Below, piece by piece: positions 15,286 to 24,287 of a stretch of 36,289 bases of DNA. Source of the DNA: Actinophytocola sp. (GTDB lineage: Bacteria > Actinomycetota > Actinomycetes > Mycobacteriales > Pseudonocardiaceae); the NCBI GenBank assembly GCA_009379975.1, contig WHSS01000021.1, positions 1 to 36,289 of the forward strand, in the 5' to 3' direction. The notes beneath the pieces are model-generated. The model made no database searches and was not told where the DNA came from. It worked only from the letters and a program-made list of their open reading frames with translations. Both the position numbers and the translations under genes were made by a program. Every line of letters starts with the position of its first letter. Within the stretch, counting starts at the first letter, position 1.

Positions 15286-16500
15286 TCAGCAGGGATTACC
15301 GGAGTAGTCGACGATCGACTCACCGACGATGACGTCGCCGGTCGCCGGCTCGAGTTCACCGGCGTCGAGCCACAGCGCTCGCACCGTCAACGTCTTGCCG
15401 TCCTCGGACACCTCCTGGTAGTTGAGGTGCAAGGTCGCCAGCGGATCGAGCGGGATCTCAACGTGCTCGCCGTCCGGCGGCACCACGATCGGGTTCCCGT
15501 TCAGGTCGACCGTTGCGATCGTCGACTCACCGGTCAGTTCCGGCTGGCCGCCGACACACCGGCCCTGGGCGCTCGAGGAGATCGTCCTGGCGGTGATGAA
15601 CCCCTGCTCGCTGACGAGGGCGAGTTCGGCCGCTCCCGCGGTCGCGTCGGCACCCTCACTGTCGTCCGTCTGGGCGAACAGTGCCTTCAGGGAGCCCGAA
15701 CCGAAGTCGTTGTCCGGGGCTTCGCCTGCGATGGGGCTGCTGCCGTCTTCGGTCATGCACGGGTCGTTGTCCGCGTTGGCCACGAACGGCTCGAACGGGT
15801 CGCCGAGGATGGCGCCCAGAACGTCGCTGCCTTCCAGCCGTAGCGTGCTGGCCCGGCAGCTCCAGGCACCGTCGCCGCCACCGTTCTCGTCGGTCTCGTC
15901 ATCATCGTTGGGGTCGTACGAGTCGGGGTTGGTTGGGTCGCCGTCGGTGTGGCAGCCCGGGTCGTCGGCGTCGACCTTGTTGTCGCCGTCGTTGTCGATG
16001 CCGTCGGAGCATTGCGGCGTGGTGGGGTCGTCGCTCTCGTCGTTGTCCTCGGGGCTGTCGCACCCGGGGTCTTCGGGGTAGTCGATCTTCTTGTCGCCGT
16101 CGTTATCGACGCCGTCGGAACACTGCGGGTCGGGCGTCGTGCCGTCGTCGCATTCGAAGGTCTTCGTCGTGGTTCCGGATTTGACAACGACCTTGTCGAG
16201 TTCGTCGCCCGGCCCGCCGTCGACGGAGTAGTCGGGGCTGTCGATCGACTCGTCCTTCACGACACGACCGTCGGCGTAGTGAAGCACGACGTGGGAGATG
16301 TCCTTGGACGAGTGAGCTTCGAAGTCACGACAGCTGTCGCTGAACTCTCCGGTGATCTCCGCGGTTCCCTTGTCATCGGGTGGCCCGCCGTTGCCCGCGG
16401 TGTTGGCGATGCCCACGGAGTGGGTCAACGCCAATGCCAGCGCGGTCAGGCACGCCAGCACGAGGTAGGGCGTCTTTCGCTTTCTCAACGAGACTTTCAC
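15286..16500 (-). CDS. Secreted protein with two CSDGxDNDGD loops
   Basis: A 404-residue exported protein. Basic N-terminus and hydrophobic stretch (RKRKTPYLVLACLTALALAL) form a Sec signal. Residues about 125-205 hold two Cys-flanked repeats, PQCSDGVDNDGDKKIDYPEDPGC and its variant with DNDGDNKVDADDPGC, with EF-hand/thrombospondin-type-3-like DxDxDG spacing, so calcium binding is likely. The very acidic linker is followed by a C-terminal beta-rich domain with paired Cys (SCRASTLRLEG ... DYSGNPC), similar in layout to actinobacterial choice-of-anchor P proteins; that match is tentative. The GTG at 16500 has GGAGG 6 nt upstream. It is a single gene, probably a surface or matrix protein. Confidence 0.75.
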   Translation of the reverse strand: MKVSLRKRKTPYLVLACLTALALALTHSVGIANTAGNGGPPDDKGTAEITGEFSDSCRDFEAHSSKDISHVVLHYADGRVVKDESIDSPDYSVDGGPGDELDKVVVKSGTTTKTFECDDGTTPDPQCSDGVDNDGDKKIDYPEDPGCDSPEDNDESDDPTTPQCSDGIDNDGDNKVDADDPGCHTDGDPTNPDSYDPNDDDETDENGGGDGAWSCRASTLRLEGSDVLGAILGDPFEPFVANADNDPCMTEDGSSPIAGEAPDNDFGSGSLKALFAQTDDSEGADATAGAAELALVSEQGFITARTISSSAQGRCVGGQPELTGESTIATVDLNGNPIVVPPDGEHVEIPLDPLATLHLNYQEVSEDGKTLTVRALWLDAGELEPATGDVIVGESIVDYSGNPC

Positions 16501-16600
16501 GTCGTCCTCCAGAGGTCGAGTAGGTCACGGGCGCTCCTGGGTAGACGGAGGGCCACTCAGGAATACGACTGAGTGGATGCGTTGGATACGCTGTTTGGGC

Positions 16601-16632
16601 TAGAAATTAGTTTTCATAATTAATGTCCTTTT
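16601..16632. promoter_or_regulatory. AT-rich promoter region of the secreted-protein gene
   Basis: This is a strikingly AT-rich island (for example AAATTAGTTTTCATAATTAA) in a high-GC setting, about 100-130 bp upstream of the secreted-protein start on the minus strand. It probably contains the promoter or a site for an AT-hook/Lsr2-like protein. No clear -35/-10 pair stands out. Confidence 0.35.
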
Positions 16633-16712
16633 CGTCGGACAACTACTACCCACCTGCCCACGTGGTCGGTCGGCGTTCAACGGCGGTGCTCGGCAGGCAG
16701 GCGGCGGCTGAC

Positions 16713-16718
16713 TAGAGT
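16713..16718 (+). promoter_or_regulatory. -10 element of truB, probably giving a leaderless mRNA
   Basis: TAGAGT (16713-16718) ends 6 nt before the truB GTG. With normal -10 to start spacing, transcription would begin at the start codon itself, and no ribosome binding site is present. ribF has the same arrangement with the same 6-nt gap. Confidence 0.45.
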
Positions 16719-16724
16719 GCGCGG

Positions 16725-17636
16725 GTGTCCAACAAGCAACGCCCCGCTCGCCCTGCCCCGCCTGCCGGACTGGTGATCGTCGACAAGCCGGACGGGATGA
16801 CATCCCACGACGTCGTCTCGCGGGTCCGGCGGATCATGGGCACCCGGAAAGTCGGCCACGCTGGCACGCTGGATCCGATGGCCACCGGTGTGCTGGTGCT
16901 CGGCATCGAGCGCGCGACCAAGCTGCTTGGCCACCTCGCGCTCGACCGGAAGTCCTACCTGGCCACCCTCGCGCTCGGCTCGTCGACGACCACCGATGAC
17001 GCCGAAGGTGAGGTGCTCACCACCGCGGATGCCGCCACGCTGGCGGCGGTCACCGATGAACGGGTCGACGAGTGCATCGCGTCGCTGACGGGCGAGATCC
17101 AGCAGGTGCCCAGCGCGGTGAGCGCGGTGAAGGTCGACGGCAAACGTGCCTACGCCAGGGTCCGCGACGGCGAGCAGGTCGAACTACCGCCGAGGCCCGT
17201 GACGGTGCACCGGTTCGACGTACTCGCGGTGCGCCGGGAAGGCGTGTTGGAGCTGGACGTCCTGGTGGATTGCTCGTCCGGCACATATGTACGCGCGCTC
17301 GCCCGTGATCTGGGCGCCGCCCTCGGCGTCGGCGGCCATCTCACGGCGCTGCGCCGTACCGAGGTCGGGCCCTTCGGCTTGGCGAAGGCGCGCACGCTGG
17401 AGCGACTCGAAGCCGAACCGGAGCTGTCGCTGAGCCTCGACGATGCGGTGGCCACGGTGTTCGAGACCCGGGTGGTGGACGCCGCCACGGCTCGCGCCGT
17501 CCAGTTCGGACAGCCGATACCCGCTGCGGGCGTGAAGGGCACCTACGCGATCGCCGACGGCGACGGTCGTGCGCTCGCACTGGCCACCGATGAGGGCGGT
17601 AGCGCGAAGTTCCTGGTGGTGCTCGCTCCCGCGTGA
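16725..17636 (+). CDS. truB: tRNA pseudouridine(55) synthase TruB
   Basis: A 303-residue TruB that converts U55 of the T-loop of tRNAs to pseudouridine. The catalytic motif [12 protein letters not shown] (residues 44-55) contains the nucleophile Asp50. The KPDGMTSHD motif is at 21-29, [10 protein letters not shown] in the middle, and the tRNA-binding [15 protein letters not shown] segment follows. A C-terminal PUA-like domain, as in actinobacterial TruB, extends to the end. The GTG at 16725 is chosen because it fits the TAG-box and the homologous N-terminus. First gene of the conserved block with ribF, rpsO and pnp. Confidence 0.97.
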   Translation: MSNKQRPARPAPPAGLVIVDKPDGMTSHDVVSRVRRIMGTRKVGHAGTLDPMATGVLVLGIERATKLLGHLALDRKSYLATLALGSSTTTDDAEGEVLTTADAATLAAVTDERVDECIASLTGEIQQVPSAVSAVKVDGKRAYARVRDGEQVELPPRPVTVHRFDVLAVRREGVLELDVLVDCSSGTYVRALARDLGAALGVGGHLTALRRTEVGPFGLAKARTLERLEAEPELSLSLDDAVATVFETRVVDAATARAVQFGQPIPAAGVKGTYAIADGDGRALALATDEGGSAKFLVVLAPA

Positions 17637-17710
17637 CTTGCCCATCGCGATCGCCGGGGACGGCCTGACGCCTCGACACGGCCTGGTTCGCTGGTCGAGG
17701 GCACTGCGGA

Positions 17711-17716
17711 TACGCT
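17711..17716 (+). promoter_or_regulatory. -10 element of ribF, probably giving a leaderless mRNA
   Basis: TACGCT (17711-17716) ends exactly 6 nt before the ribF GTG at 17723, so the transcript should begin at or within the start codon. A weak TTCGCT lies 18 bp further up as a possible -35. No ribosome binding site is present. Confidence 0.45.
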
Positions 17717-17722
17717 CCAGGC

Positions 17723-18700
17723 GTGTTGCGTTGGCGTGGATTGGCAGACCTGCCCGGTAACTGGGGTCGCTGTGTGGTGACGATCGGCGTGTTCGACGGC
17801 GTGCACCGGGGGCACCAGGAGTTGATACGCCGGACCGTCGAGGTCGCCAGGGAACGCGGCTTGCCCAGCGTCGTGCTCACCTTCGACCCGCACCCCTCCG
17901 AGGTGCTCCGTCCGGGGAGTCACCCGGCACAGCTCACCTCGCTGCGGCGTAAGGCGGAGTTGGTCGAGGCGCTAGGCGTGGACGTGTTCGCGGTGCTGCC
18001 GTTCACCCTCGAGCTCTCGCGGGTCACCGCGCACGAGTTCGTGCACGAGATCCTGGTCGACCGGCTGCACGTCGCCGTCGTGCTGGTCGGGGAGAACTTC
18101 ACCTTCGGGGCGAAGGCCGCCGGTGATATCAACCTGCTGCGCACGCTGGGCAAGCGGTTCGGCTACGTGGCCTACGGCGCCGAGCTGCAGGGGGCCTCGA
18201 TGCGAGGCGGCCGGGCTGGTGGCGAAGATCTCGCCGCCGAGATCACCTACTCGTCCACCTATGTGCGCTCCTGTATCGATGCGGGCGACGTCAACGCGGC
18301 GGCCGCGGCACTGGGCAGGCCGCACCGGATCGAGGGCATCGTGGTGCGAGGGGACGGGCGTGGCCACGAGCTGGGCTTCCCCACGGCGAACCTGTCGACG
18401 CCGCGCTTCGCGGCAGTGCCCGCCGACGGCGTGTACAGCTGCTGGTTCACTTGCTCGACCAGGCCGGGCGAGCTGCTGCCCGCCGCGGTCTCGGTCGGCA
18501 GCAATCCGACGTTCTCCGGGCGTGAGCGCAGCGTGGAGGCCTTCGTGATCGATGTCGACGAGGACTTCTACGGCCAATACGTCTCGCTCGACTTCGTCGC
18601 CAGGCTGCGCGACATGGAGCGGTTCACGTCGGTGGCCGAACTCGTCGAGCAGATCGACAACGACGTCAAACAGACGCGTGAAATCCTCGGCGTGTCGTGA
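17723..18700 (+). CDS. ribF: Bifunctional riboflavin kinase/FAD synthetase RibF
   Basis: A 325-residue enzyme that phosphorylates riboflavin to FMN and adenylates FMN to FAD. The N-terminal nucleotidyltransferase has GVFDGVHRGHQ (residues 22-32), TFDPHPSEVL and GENFTFGAKAAGD. The C-terminal flavokinase has GHELGFPTANL (about 213-223), DGVYSCW and the late EAFVIDVDEDFYGQ motif with the catalytic Glu. The GTG at 17723 is the only nearby start and follows a -10 box by 6 nt. The length is normal. It lies 86 bp after truB, with its own promoter. Confidence 0.97.
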   Translation: MLRWRGLADLPGNWGRCVVTIGVFDGVHRGHQELIRRTVEVARERGLPSVVLTFDPHPSEVLRPGSHPAQLTSLRRKAELVEALGVDVFAVLPFTLELSRVTAHEFVHEILVDRLHVAVVLVGENFTFGAKAAGDINLLRTLGKRFGYVAYGAELQGASMRGGRAGGEDLAAEITYSSTYVRSCIDAGDVNAAAAALGRPHRIEGIVVRGDGRGHELGFPTANLSTPRFAAVPADGVYSCWFTCSTRPGELLPAAVSVGSNPTFSGRERSVEAFVIDVDEDFYGQYVSLDFVARLRDMERFTSVAELVEQIDNDVKQTREILGVS

Positions 18701-18806
18701 GTGCATTCGCGAACGGGTGAGGCGTTTGCGACCCGGGAACTGCACCAATGCGGCAAGATGCGTTATCGACGAATGAGTCATCGCGGCTATCAGGGGAGAA
18801 GCAGGC

Positions 18807-19289
18807 GTGGAGGAGAACAGAATCGTTCAGAAGAACGTCGAGCTGCAGCGGCAGTGGTACGGGGAGCCGCTCGGTGATCGGGTTCGCAGGCTGGTCGTCG
18901 CGTTCGATGTCTCCCAGGCCTTTCTCGCCGACGTGCTGGGAATCAGTGCCCCGATGCTCAGCCAGGTGATGAGCGGGCGCCGGGCCAAGATCGGGAACCC
19001 CGCGGTGCTGGCCCGGTTGATCATGCTGGAGCGCAAGATCCTCACCCCCGGGGTCGCTTCGGGGGAGCAGTCGGCGATCGACGCCGCGATGGAGGACGTC
19101 CGCGAGTCGAACCCGACCGTCGGCAGGGACACCTTTCCGGTGCATCCCGGTATCGACGAGCGGACGCTGCTGGCGGCGCTGCGGGACATCGCCGAGGACG
19201 AGAACCTGGCCGATGCCGCCGACCGCCTCGAAGAAGACTTCCCTGCGATCGCGGATCTGCTGCGCAGGGCGGGGAAGAACTCGGACTGA
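18807..19289 (+). CDS. Helix-turn-helix DNA-binding protein
   Basis: A 160-residue protein with an XRE-like helix-turn-helix at about residues 22-60 (GDRVRRLVVAFDVSQAFLADVLGIS...MLSQVMSGRR) and an acidic, helical C-terminus (LADAADRLEEDFPAIADLLRRAG) that may dimerise. The GTG at 18807 is preceded by GGGGAGAAG. It ends 2 bp before thpR and is probably co-transcribed with it. Proteins of this type recur next to ribF in related actinomycetes as far as I know. Its regulon is unknown; the core-gene setting hints at a general or autogenous regulator. Confidence 0.75.
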   Translation: MEENRIVQKNVELQRQWYGEPLGDRVRRLVVAFDVSQAFLADVLGISAPMLSQVMSGRRAKIGNPAVLARLIMLERKILTPGVASGEQSAIDAAMEDVRESNPTVGRDTFPVHPGIDERTLLAALRDIAEDENLADAADRLEEDFPAIADLLRRAGKNSD

Positions 19290-19291
19290 GC

Positions 19292-19825
19292 ATGCGGCTC
19301 TTCGCTGCGATCGTGCCGCCGGAGGAGGTGCTCGACTCGCTCGAGGCCGCCGTGCTGCGCTCCGGTGCGCACTCGGCGGATGACGCGGCGGTGCGCTGGA
19401 ACGCGCGAGAGCTCTGGCATCTGACGGTGGCTTTCTATGGCGACGACGACCTTCCGGCGCGAACGCTCCGGCTGGGGGAGCGGCTACGGGGGATACCGGC
19501 GCCTCGGTTGCGGGTGGTCGGCGCCGGGACGTTCCCCGGGGTGTTGTGGGCTGGGATCGCCGGCGACACCGCGAGTGACAGCGCCGCGGTCGAGGTCGTC
19601 GCCGCGGCGGGAACCGGCGATGACCGGCTGCCGTTCCACCCGCACCTCACCATCGCCCGGTGGCGCGGCAGGCGCCGGCCGCCTGCGATCGGGCGGGTGG
19701 CCGATGCGCTCGCGGATTACGCCGGGCCAAGCTGGGTGGCGCACGAGGTCGTGCTGTTCGGCAGCGAACTCAGCCACCACGGGCCGAGCTATACCGCGCA
19801 GCGGCACTTCCCCCTGGCGGAGTGA
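19292..19825 (+). CDS. thpR: RNA 2',3'-cyclic phosphodiesterase (2H family, ThpR/LigT)
   Basis: A 177-residue 2H phosphoesterase with the two diagnostic HxT motifs, HLTVAF (His43-Thr45) and HPHLTIAR (His118-Thr120), about 73 residues apart. Enzymes of the family open 2',3'-cyclic phosphates at RNA ends, and some act in reverse as 2'-5' RNA ligases. The start MRLFAAIVPP is typical. It is two bases downstream of the HTH gene and therefore coupled to it. The length is standard for the family. Confidence 0.88.
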   Translation: MRLFAAIVPPEEVLDSLEAAVLRSGAHSADDAAVRWNARELWHLTVAFYGDDDLPARTLRLGERLRGIPAPRLRVVGAGTFPGVLWAGIAGDTASDSAAVEVVAAAGTGDDRLPFHPHLTIARWRGRRRPPAIGRVADALADYAGPSWVAHEVVLFGSELSHHGPSYTAQRHFPLAE

Positions 19826-19851
19826 GCCGCGCGGGGGTGCTGGCGTGCGCA

Positions 19852-19867
19852 CCAGCGTTAACGCTGG
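19852..19867. promoter_or_regulatory. 16-bp perfect palindrome upstream of rpsO
   Basis: CCAGCGTTAACGCTGG lies 26 bp after the thpR stop and 29 bp upstream of a TACGCT -10-like box for rpsO. It could be a protein-binding site near the rpsO promoter or a weak hairpin ending the thpR message. There is no T-run. Confidence 0.35.
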
Positions 19868-19895
19868 CCAGGCACGGTGCGCGTGGCCGCCCTGC

Positions 19896-19901
19896 TACGC
19901 T
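19896..19901 (+). promoter_or_regulatory. Possible -10 element of rpsO
   Basis: TACGCT, the same hexamer as before ribF, would start a transcript with a leader of about 70 nt before the rpsO GTG. The -35 region is weak. The leader could carry the S15 autoregulatory structure known in other bacteria; no convincing pseudoknot was traced by eye. Confidence 0.3.
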
Positions 19902-19979
19902 TGATGTCGGGTCCGGCTGCAGTCCGTGGCGGCCGTGACCGTCTCAACCCATCACGGTACGTACCCAAGGAGATGACGA

Positions 19980-20249
19980 GTGGCACTGTCCACCGACGAA
20001 AAAAAGGCGATCCTGTCCGAGTACGGCGTGCACGACTCCGACACCGGATCCCCCGAAGCTCAGGTAGCTCTGCTGACCAAGCGCATCATCGGTCTGACCG
20101 AGCACCTCAAGGAGCACAAGCACGACCACCACTCTCGCCGTGGTCTCCTGCTGCTGGTCGGCCGTCGCCGCCGGTTGCTGGACTACGTCAAGAAGGTCGA
20201 CATCACCCGATACCGGACGTTGATCCAACGTCTCGGCCTGCGCCGATGA
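19980..20249 (+). CDS. rpsO: 30S ribosomal protein S15
   Basis: An 89-residue S15 that binds the three-way junction of 16S rRNA helices 20-22. The sequence is typical: [29 protein letters not shown], then [15 protein letters not shown] and the [11 protein letters not shown] ... [13 protein letters not shown] ending. The GTG at 19980 has AAGGAGATG upstream. It is followed by an intrinsic terminator-like hairpin and then pnp, the universal rpsO-pnp order. Confidence 0.98.
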   Translation: MALSTDEKKAILSEYGVHDSDTGSPEAQVALLTKRIIGLTEHLKEHKHDHHSRRGLLLLVGRRRRLLDYVKKVDITRYRTLIQRLGLRR

Positions 20250-20372
20250 CACCCCGCCAACCGCCCGGCTCGGTCGCGAGGGCAGGCCTTCGGTCTGTCC
20301 GAGCGGACGAAAAGGTGCTGGACGCGCCGAGTGGCAGGTCCAGCGCCGTGCGGTTGGCGATTACGTGAAACA

Positions 20373-20413
20373 CTGAAGGGGAGCACCCTCATCGGGCGCT
20401 CCCCTTCAGTTTT
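20373..20413 (+). terminator. Intrinsic terminator or attenuator after rpsO
   Basis: A perfect 12-bp stem, CTGAAGGGGAGC (20373-20384) with GCTCCCCTTCAG (20398-20409), and a 13-nt loop are followed by TTTT. In Streptomyces the rpsO-pnp intergenic hairpin is an RNase III site and a partial terminator, and this one is in the right place. Confidence 0.8.
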
Positions 20414-20596
20414 ACCAAGAGAAATAGGGCAAGCGCGAAGCGCGCACGAGGACTCGTTCGCCGGTCCTCGGTAGTGGTTCCCGGGTTTCATCCCCGAGGA
20501 CTTCGATCGATGACCGGCCTCGTCTCTCGGGCGTAGATCCACCTAGGGAGGTGGAGCGCATGCGCTTGCCCGAAACGAACGAGGAGAAAATTCTTT
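20414..20596 (+). promoter_or_regulatory. Structured leader of pnp
   Basis: Several mutually exclusive hairpins can form. GTCCTCGG (20464-20471) can pair with CCGAGGAC (20494-20501), while the overlapping GCCGGTC (20460-20466) can pair with GACCGGC (20512-20518). Downstream are CCACCT-AGGG-AGGTGG (20539-20554) and the palindrome AGCGCATGCGCT (20555-20566), directly before the GAGGAG ribosome binding site. Autogenous control of pnp through RNase III and PNPase is established in other bacteria; this fold is consistent with it. Confidence 0.45.
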
Positions 20597-22837
20597 ATGA
20601 CTGAAGCCGTTGTACACGAGACGGAAGCCGTCATCGACAACGGGAAGTTCGGCACCCGCACCGTACGGTTCGAGACGGGCAGGCTGGCCAAGCTGGCCGC
20701 CGGCTCGGTGGTTGCCTACCTCGATGACGAGACCATGCTGCTGTCCGCGACGACCGCGTCCAAGCACCCGAAGGAGCACCTTGACTTCTTCCCGCTGACC
20801 GTGGACGTCGAGGAGCGCATGTACGCCATCGGCAAGATCCCGGGTTCGTTCTTCCGCCGCGAAGGGCGCCCGTCGACCGAAGCCGTGCTGACCTGCCGGT
20901 TGACCGACCGGCCGCTGCGCCCGTCGTTCGCCAGCGGGCTGCGCAACGAGATCCAGGTCGTCATCACGGTGCAGAGCCTGCACCCCGACGACCCGTATGA
21001 CGTGCTGGCCATCAACGCCGCTTCCGCGTCAACACAGATCGCAGGCCTGCCGTTCTCCGGCCCGGTCGCCGCGACCCGGATCGCGCTGATCGAAGGTCAG
21101 TGGGTCGCGTTCCCGACCTGGTCGCAGCTCGAGCGTGCGACCTTCAACATGGTCGTCGCCGGCCGCATCGTCGGTGAGAACCCCGAGGACGTCGCGATCA
21201 TGATGGTCGAGGCGGAGGCAGGCGAGAACACGCTCGACCTGATCGAGCAGGGTGGCACGGCGCCGACCGAGCAGGTCGTCGCCGCGGGCCTGGACGCGGT
21301 CAAGCCGTTCCTGCGCTCGCTGTGCGAGGCGCAGCAGGCACTCGCCGACTCGGCCGCGAAGCCGACCGGGGAGTTCCCGCTCTACCTCGACTACGCCGAC
21401 GACGTTTACGACGCCGTGGCCTCGCTCGCGACCGACGAGTTGACCAAGGCGCTTGCGATCGCGGGTAAACAGGACCGCGACAACGCCACCGACGAGGTCA
21501 AGGCCAACGTGCTGGCCAAGGTCGGCGTCGGCGAAGGGGAGGCCTTCGAAGGCCGCGAGAAGGAGGTCGGCGCCGCGTTCCGGTCGCTGACCAAGAAGCT
21601 GATCCGGCAGCGGATCCTGCGTGACAAGGTGCGCATCGACGGCCGCGGGCTGACCGACATCCGCTCGCTCGCCGCCGAGGTCGCGGTGATCCCGCGGGCG
21701 CACGGTTCGTCGCTGTTCGAGCGCGGTGAGACCCAGATCCTGGGCGTGACCACGCTGAACATGCTGCGCCTGGAGCAGTCGCTGGACACGCTCTCGCCGG
21801 AAACCACCAAGCGCTACATGCACCACTACAACTTCCCGCCCTTCTCCACCGGGGAGACCGGCCGCGTCGGTACGCCGAAGCGCCGGGAGATCGGCCACGG
21901 CATGCTCGCCGAGCGCGCCCTGGTCCCGGTGCTGCCCAAGCGGGACGAGTTCCCCTACGCCATCCGGCAGGTCTCGGAGGCGCTGGGTTCCAACGGTTCC
22001 ACCTCGATGGGCTCGGTCTGCGCCTCCACCATGGGCCTGCTCAACGCCGGTGTGCCGCTCAAGGCCCCCGTCGCCGGGATCGCCATGGGCCTGGTCTCCG
22101 ACGAGGTGGATGGTAAGACGGAGTACGTCGCGCTGACCGACATCCTCGGCGCCGAGGACGCCTTCGGTGACATGGACTTCAAGGTCGCAGGCACCAAGGA
22201 GATCGTCACCGCGCTGCAGTTGGACACCAAGCTCGACGGCATTCCCTCCGACGTGCTGGCCGCCGCGCTGAGTCAGGCCAAGGACGCCCGGCTGACGATT
22301 CTCGACGTGCTCGCCGAGGCGATCGACGAGCCGGACGAGATGAGCCCGTACGCCCCGCGCGTGACGAGCGTGAAGATCCCGGTCGACAAGATCGGTGAGG
22401 TCATCGGCCCGAAGGGCAAGATGATCAACTCGATCACCGAGGAGACCGGCGCCGACATCTCCATCGAGGACGACGGCACCATCTACGTCGGTGCGGTCGA
22501 CGGCCCGTCCGCCGAGGCCGCGATCAAGAAGATCAACGCCATCGCGAACCCGCAGCTGCCCAAGATCGGTGAGCGGTTCCTGGGCACGGTGGTGAAGACG
22601 GCCGCGTTCGGCGCGTTCGTCTCGCTGCTGCCGGGCAAGGACGGCCTGGTGCACATCTCCAAGTTGGGCAACGGGAAGCGCATCGGCAAGGTCGAGGACG
22701 TCGTCAACGTCGGGGACAAGCTCCGCGTCGAGATCGCCGACATCGACCAGCGCGGCAAGATCAGCCTGATCCCCGTCAAGGACGACGAGGCGCAGGCGGA
22801 CAACGCCGAAGCGACGGACCAGCCCGCCGACGCCTGA
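20597..22837 (+). CDS. pnp: Polyribonucleotide nucleotidyltransferase (PNPase, GpsI)
   Basis: A 746-residue 3'-5' phosphorolytic exoribonuclease. Two RNase PH domains (about 20-240 and 350-560) flank a helical linker. The second carries the active-site FSTGETGR and [15 protein letters not shown] segments and the D-rich [18 protein letters not shown] domain ([18 protein letters not shown], about 595-650) and an S1 domain ([28 protein letters not shown], about 660-730) follow. The ATG at 20597 has GAGGAG upstream. The length is typical of actinobacteria, where the enzyme also makes RNA tails. The acidic C-terminus is short. Confidence 0.98.
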   Translation: MTEAVVHETEAVIDNGKFGTRTVRFETGRLAKLAAGSVVAYLDDETMLLSATTASKHPKEHLDFFPLTVDVEERMYAIGKIPGSFFRREGRPSTEAVLTCRLTDRPLRPSFASGLRNEIQVVITVQSLHPDDPYDVLAINAASASTQIAGLPFSGPVAATRIALIEGQWVAFPTWSQLERATFNMVVAGRIVGENPEDVAIMMVEAEAGENTLDLIEQGGTAPTEQVVAAGLDAVKPFLRSLCEAQQALADSAAKPTGEFPLYLDYADDVYDAVASLATDELTKALAIAGKQDRDNATDEVKANVLAKVGVGEGEAFEGREKEVGAAFRSLTKKLIRQRILRDKVRIDGRGLTDIRSLAAEVAVIPRAHGSSLFERGETQILGVTTLNMLRLEQSLDTLSPETTKRYMHHYNFPPFSTGETGRVGTPKRREIGHGMLAERALVPVLPKRDEFPYAIRQVSEALGSNGSTSMGSVCASTMGLLNAGVPLKAPVAGIAMGLVSDEVDGKTEYVALTDILGAEDAFGDMDFKVAGTKEIVTALQLDTKLDGIPSDVLAAALSQAKDARLTILDVLAEAIDEPDEMSPYAPRVTSVKIPVDKIGEVIGPKGKMINSITEETGADISIEDDGTIYVGAVDGPSAEAAIKKINAIANPQLPKIGERFLGTVVKTAAFGAFVSLLPGKDGLVHISKLGNGKRIGKVEDVVNVGDKLRVEIADIDQRGKISLIPVKDDEAQADNAEATDQPADA

Positions 22838-22852
22838 TCCCACCCGAGCTAA

Positions 22853-22919
22853 GCAGGGGGAGCCGAAGGTGGCCCCGGGTGCCATATAGGCGCCCAAGGC
22901 CACCTTCGGCTCCCCCTGC
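22853..22919. repeat. Long perfect hairpin between pnp and the M16 peptidase gene
   Basis: Two perfectly complementary 22-nt arms (22853-22874 and 22898-22919) begin and end with GCAGGGGGAGCCG and its complement. A second inner stem GGGTGCC/GGCGCCC closes the loop. The right arm ends just before the peptidase ribosome binding site. There is no T-run. It may be a dispersed palindrome as well as an mRNA-end or processing structure. Confidence 0.75.
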
Positions 22920-22934
22920 AAGGGAGTGATGAGA

Positions 22935-24236
22935 GTGGAACACGGCCGAACCGTCCTCCCCGGCGGCCTGCGGGTAGTCACCGAGCACGTGCCAGGCATG
23001 CGTTCGGCGACCGTCGGCCTGTGGGTCGGCGTCGGCTCACGCGACGAGACGCCACCGGTTGCCGGCGCAGCGCACTATCTGGAGCACCTGCTGTTCAAGG
23101 GCACGACTCGCCGCAGTGCCGGCCAGATCGCCGAGGAGATCGACGCGGTCGGCGGTGAATTCAACGCGTTCACGTCGAAGGAGCACACCTGCTTCTACGC
23201 CCAGGTCCTCGACACGGATCTGCCGCTGGCGATGGACCTGGTGACCGACGTCGTCTTCGACGCGGTATGCGCCGATGTCGACGTGGCGACCGAGCGCAGC
23301 GTGGTGCTGGAAGAGATCGCCATGCGCGACGACGACCCGGAAGACCTGCTGCACGAGATCTTCCTCGAGACCATGTTCGGTGATCACCCGCTGGCCAAAC
23401 CGGTGCTGGGTACTGAGGAGTCGATCAGGCAGCTGGCCCCGGCCGCGCTGCGCGACTTCTACCGCACCGAGTACCGATCGCCGGAAATGGTGCTGGCTGT
23501 CGCGGGCAACGTCGAGCACGACGAGGTGCTGCGCTTGGCGAAGGAGGCGCTGGCCGGGAAGCAACTCGGGCCGTCAGACGCGCCCGCACCGCCCCGCACG
23601 GGCGCCACCGGAATTGCGTCCACCGCGGGCATCACCGCGTCGCGCGAGCTGGTGTTGCGCTCCGACGACACCGAACAAGCACATCTCATGCTCGGCACCC
23701 GGGCCCTGAGCAGGCACGACGACCGCAGGTTCGCGCTGAGCGTGCTGAACACCGCGCTCGGCGGCGGCATGAGCTCACGGCTCTTCCAGGAGGTGCGGGA
23801 GCGGCGCGGCCTCGCGTACCAGGTGTACTCGTCGATGGCGTGCTACGCCGACACCGGCTTCCTCTCGGTCTATGCCGGCTGCCAGCCCGAACGGCTGGGT
23901 GAGGTGGCCAAGGTACTGCGCGAGGTGTGTGCCGACGTCGCAGCGCATGGCCTCACCGACGCCGAGGTGGCGCGGGCCAAGGGGCAACTGCGCGGCGGCC
24001 TGGTGCTCGGCCTCGAGGACACCGCGTCGCGCATGAGCCGGGTCGGCAAGAACGAGCTGAACTACGGGCGCTACCTCAGCGTGGACGCCACCATCGAGCG
24101 CATCGAGTCGGTGACGGTGGGCGAGGTGGCGGCTCTCGCGGCGGCATTCCTGCGGGACGTGGACGCGGTGGCCGTCGTAGGGCCCTATCCTCACGTCGAC
24201 GAGCTACCCGCCGACGTGCGTGAGTTGCCGGCGTGA
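22935..24236 (+). CDS. M16 family zinc metallopeptidase (pitrilysin/PepR-like)
   Basis: A 433-residue single-unit M16 protease. The inverted zinc motif H47-Y-L-E50-H51 (HYLEHLLFKGT) and the third ligand at about Glu127 (ERSVVLEEI) are present, and the second M16 domain carries the Arg/Tyr substrate residues (RLFQEVRERRGLAYQVYSS). The family cleaves small or partly unfolded peptides. The start is uncertain: GTG 22926, ATG 22929 and GTG 22935 are in frame. GTG 22935 is preferred because AGGGAG (22921-22926) lies 8 nt upstream of it but overlaps or abuts the others. The position directly after pnp matches pepR in mycobacteria. Confidence 0.93.
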   Translation: MEHGRTVLPGGLRVVTEHVPGMRSATVGLWVGVGSRDETPPVAGAAHYLEHLLFKGTTRRSAGQIAEEIDAVGGEFNAFTSKEHTCFYAQVLDTDLPLAMDLVTDVVFDAVCADVDVATERSVVLEEIAMRDDDPEDLLHEIFLETMFGDHPLAKPVLGTEESIRQLAPAALRDFYRTEYRSPEMVLAVAGNVEHDEVLRLAKEALAGKQLGPSDAPAPPRTGATGIASTAGITASRELVLRSDDTEQAHLMLGTRALSRHDDRRFALSVLNTALGGGMSSRLFQEVRERRGLAYQVYSSMACYADTGFLSVYAGCQPERLGEVAKVLREVCADVAAHGLTDAEVARAKGQLRGGLVLGLEDTASRMSRVGKNELNYGRYLSVDATIERIESVTVGEVAALAAAFLRDVDAVAVVGPYPHVDELPADVRELPA

Positions 24237-24287
24237 TGCGAGTCGGCCTGCCGGGTTAGCGATCCGAAGGCGTGGCACACCCCTCCG

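Noticed and set aside
21029-22999. Long minus-strand open frame opposite pnp
   Set aside because: Shadow of a highly expressed GC-rich gene; its composition is that of an antisense frame.
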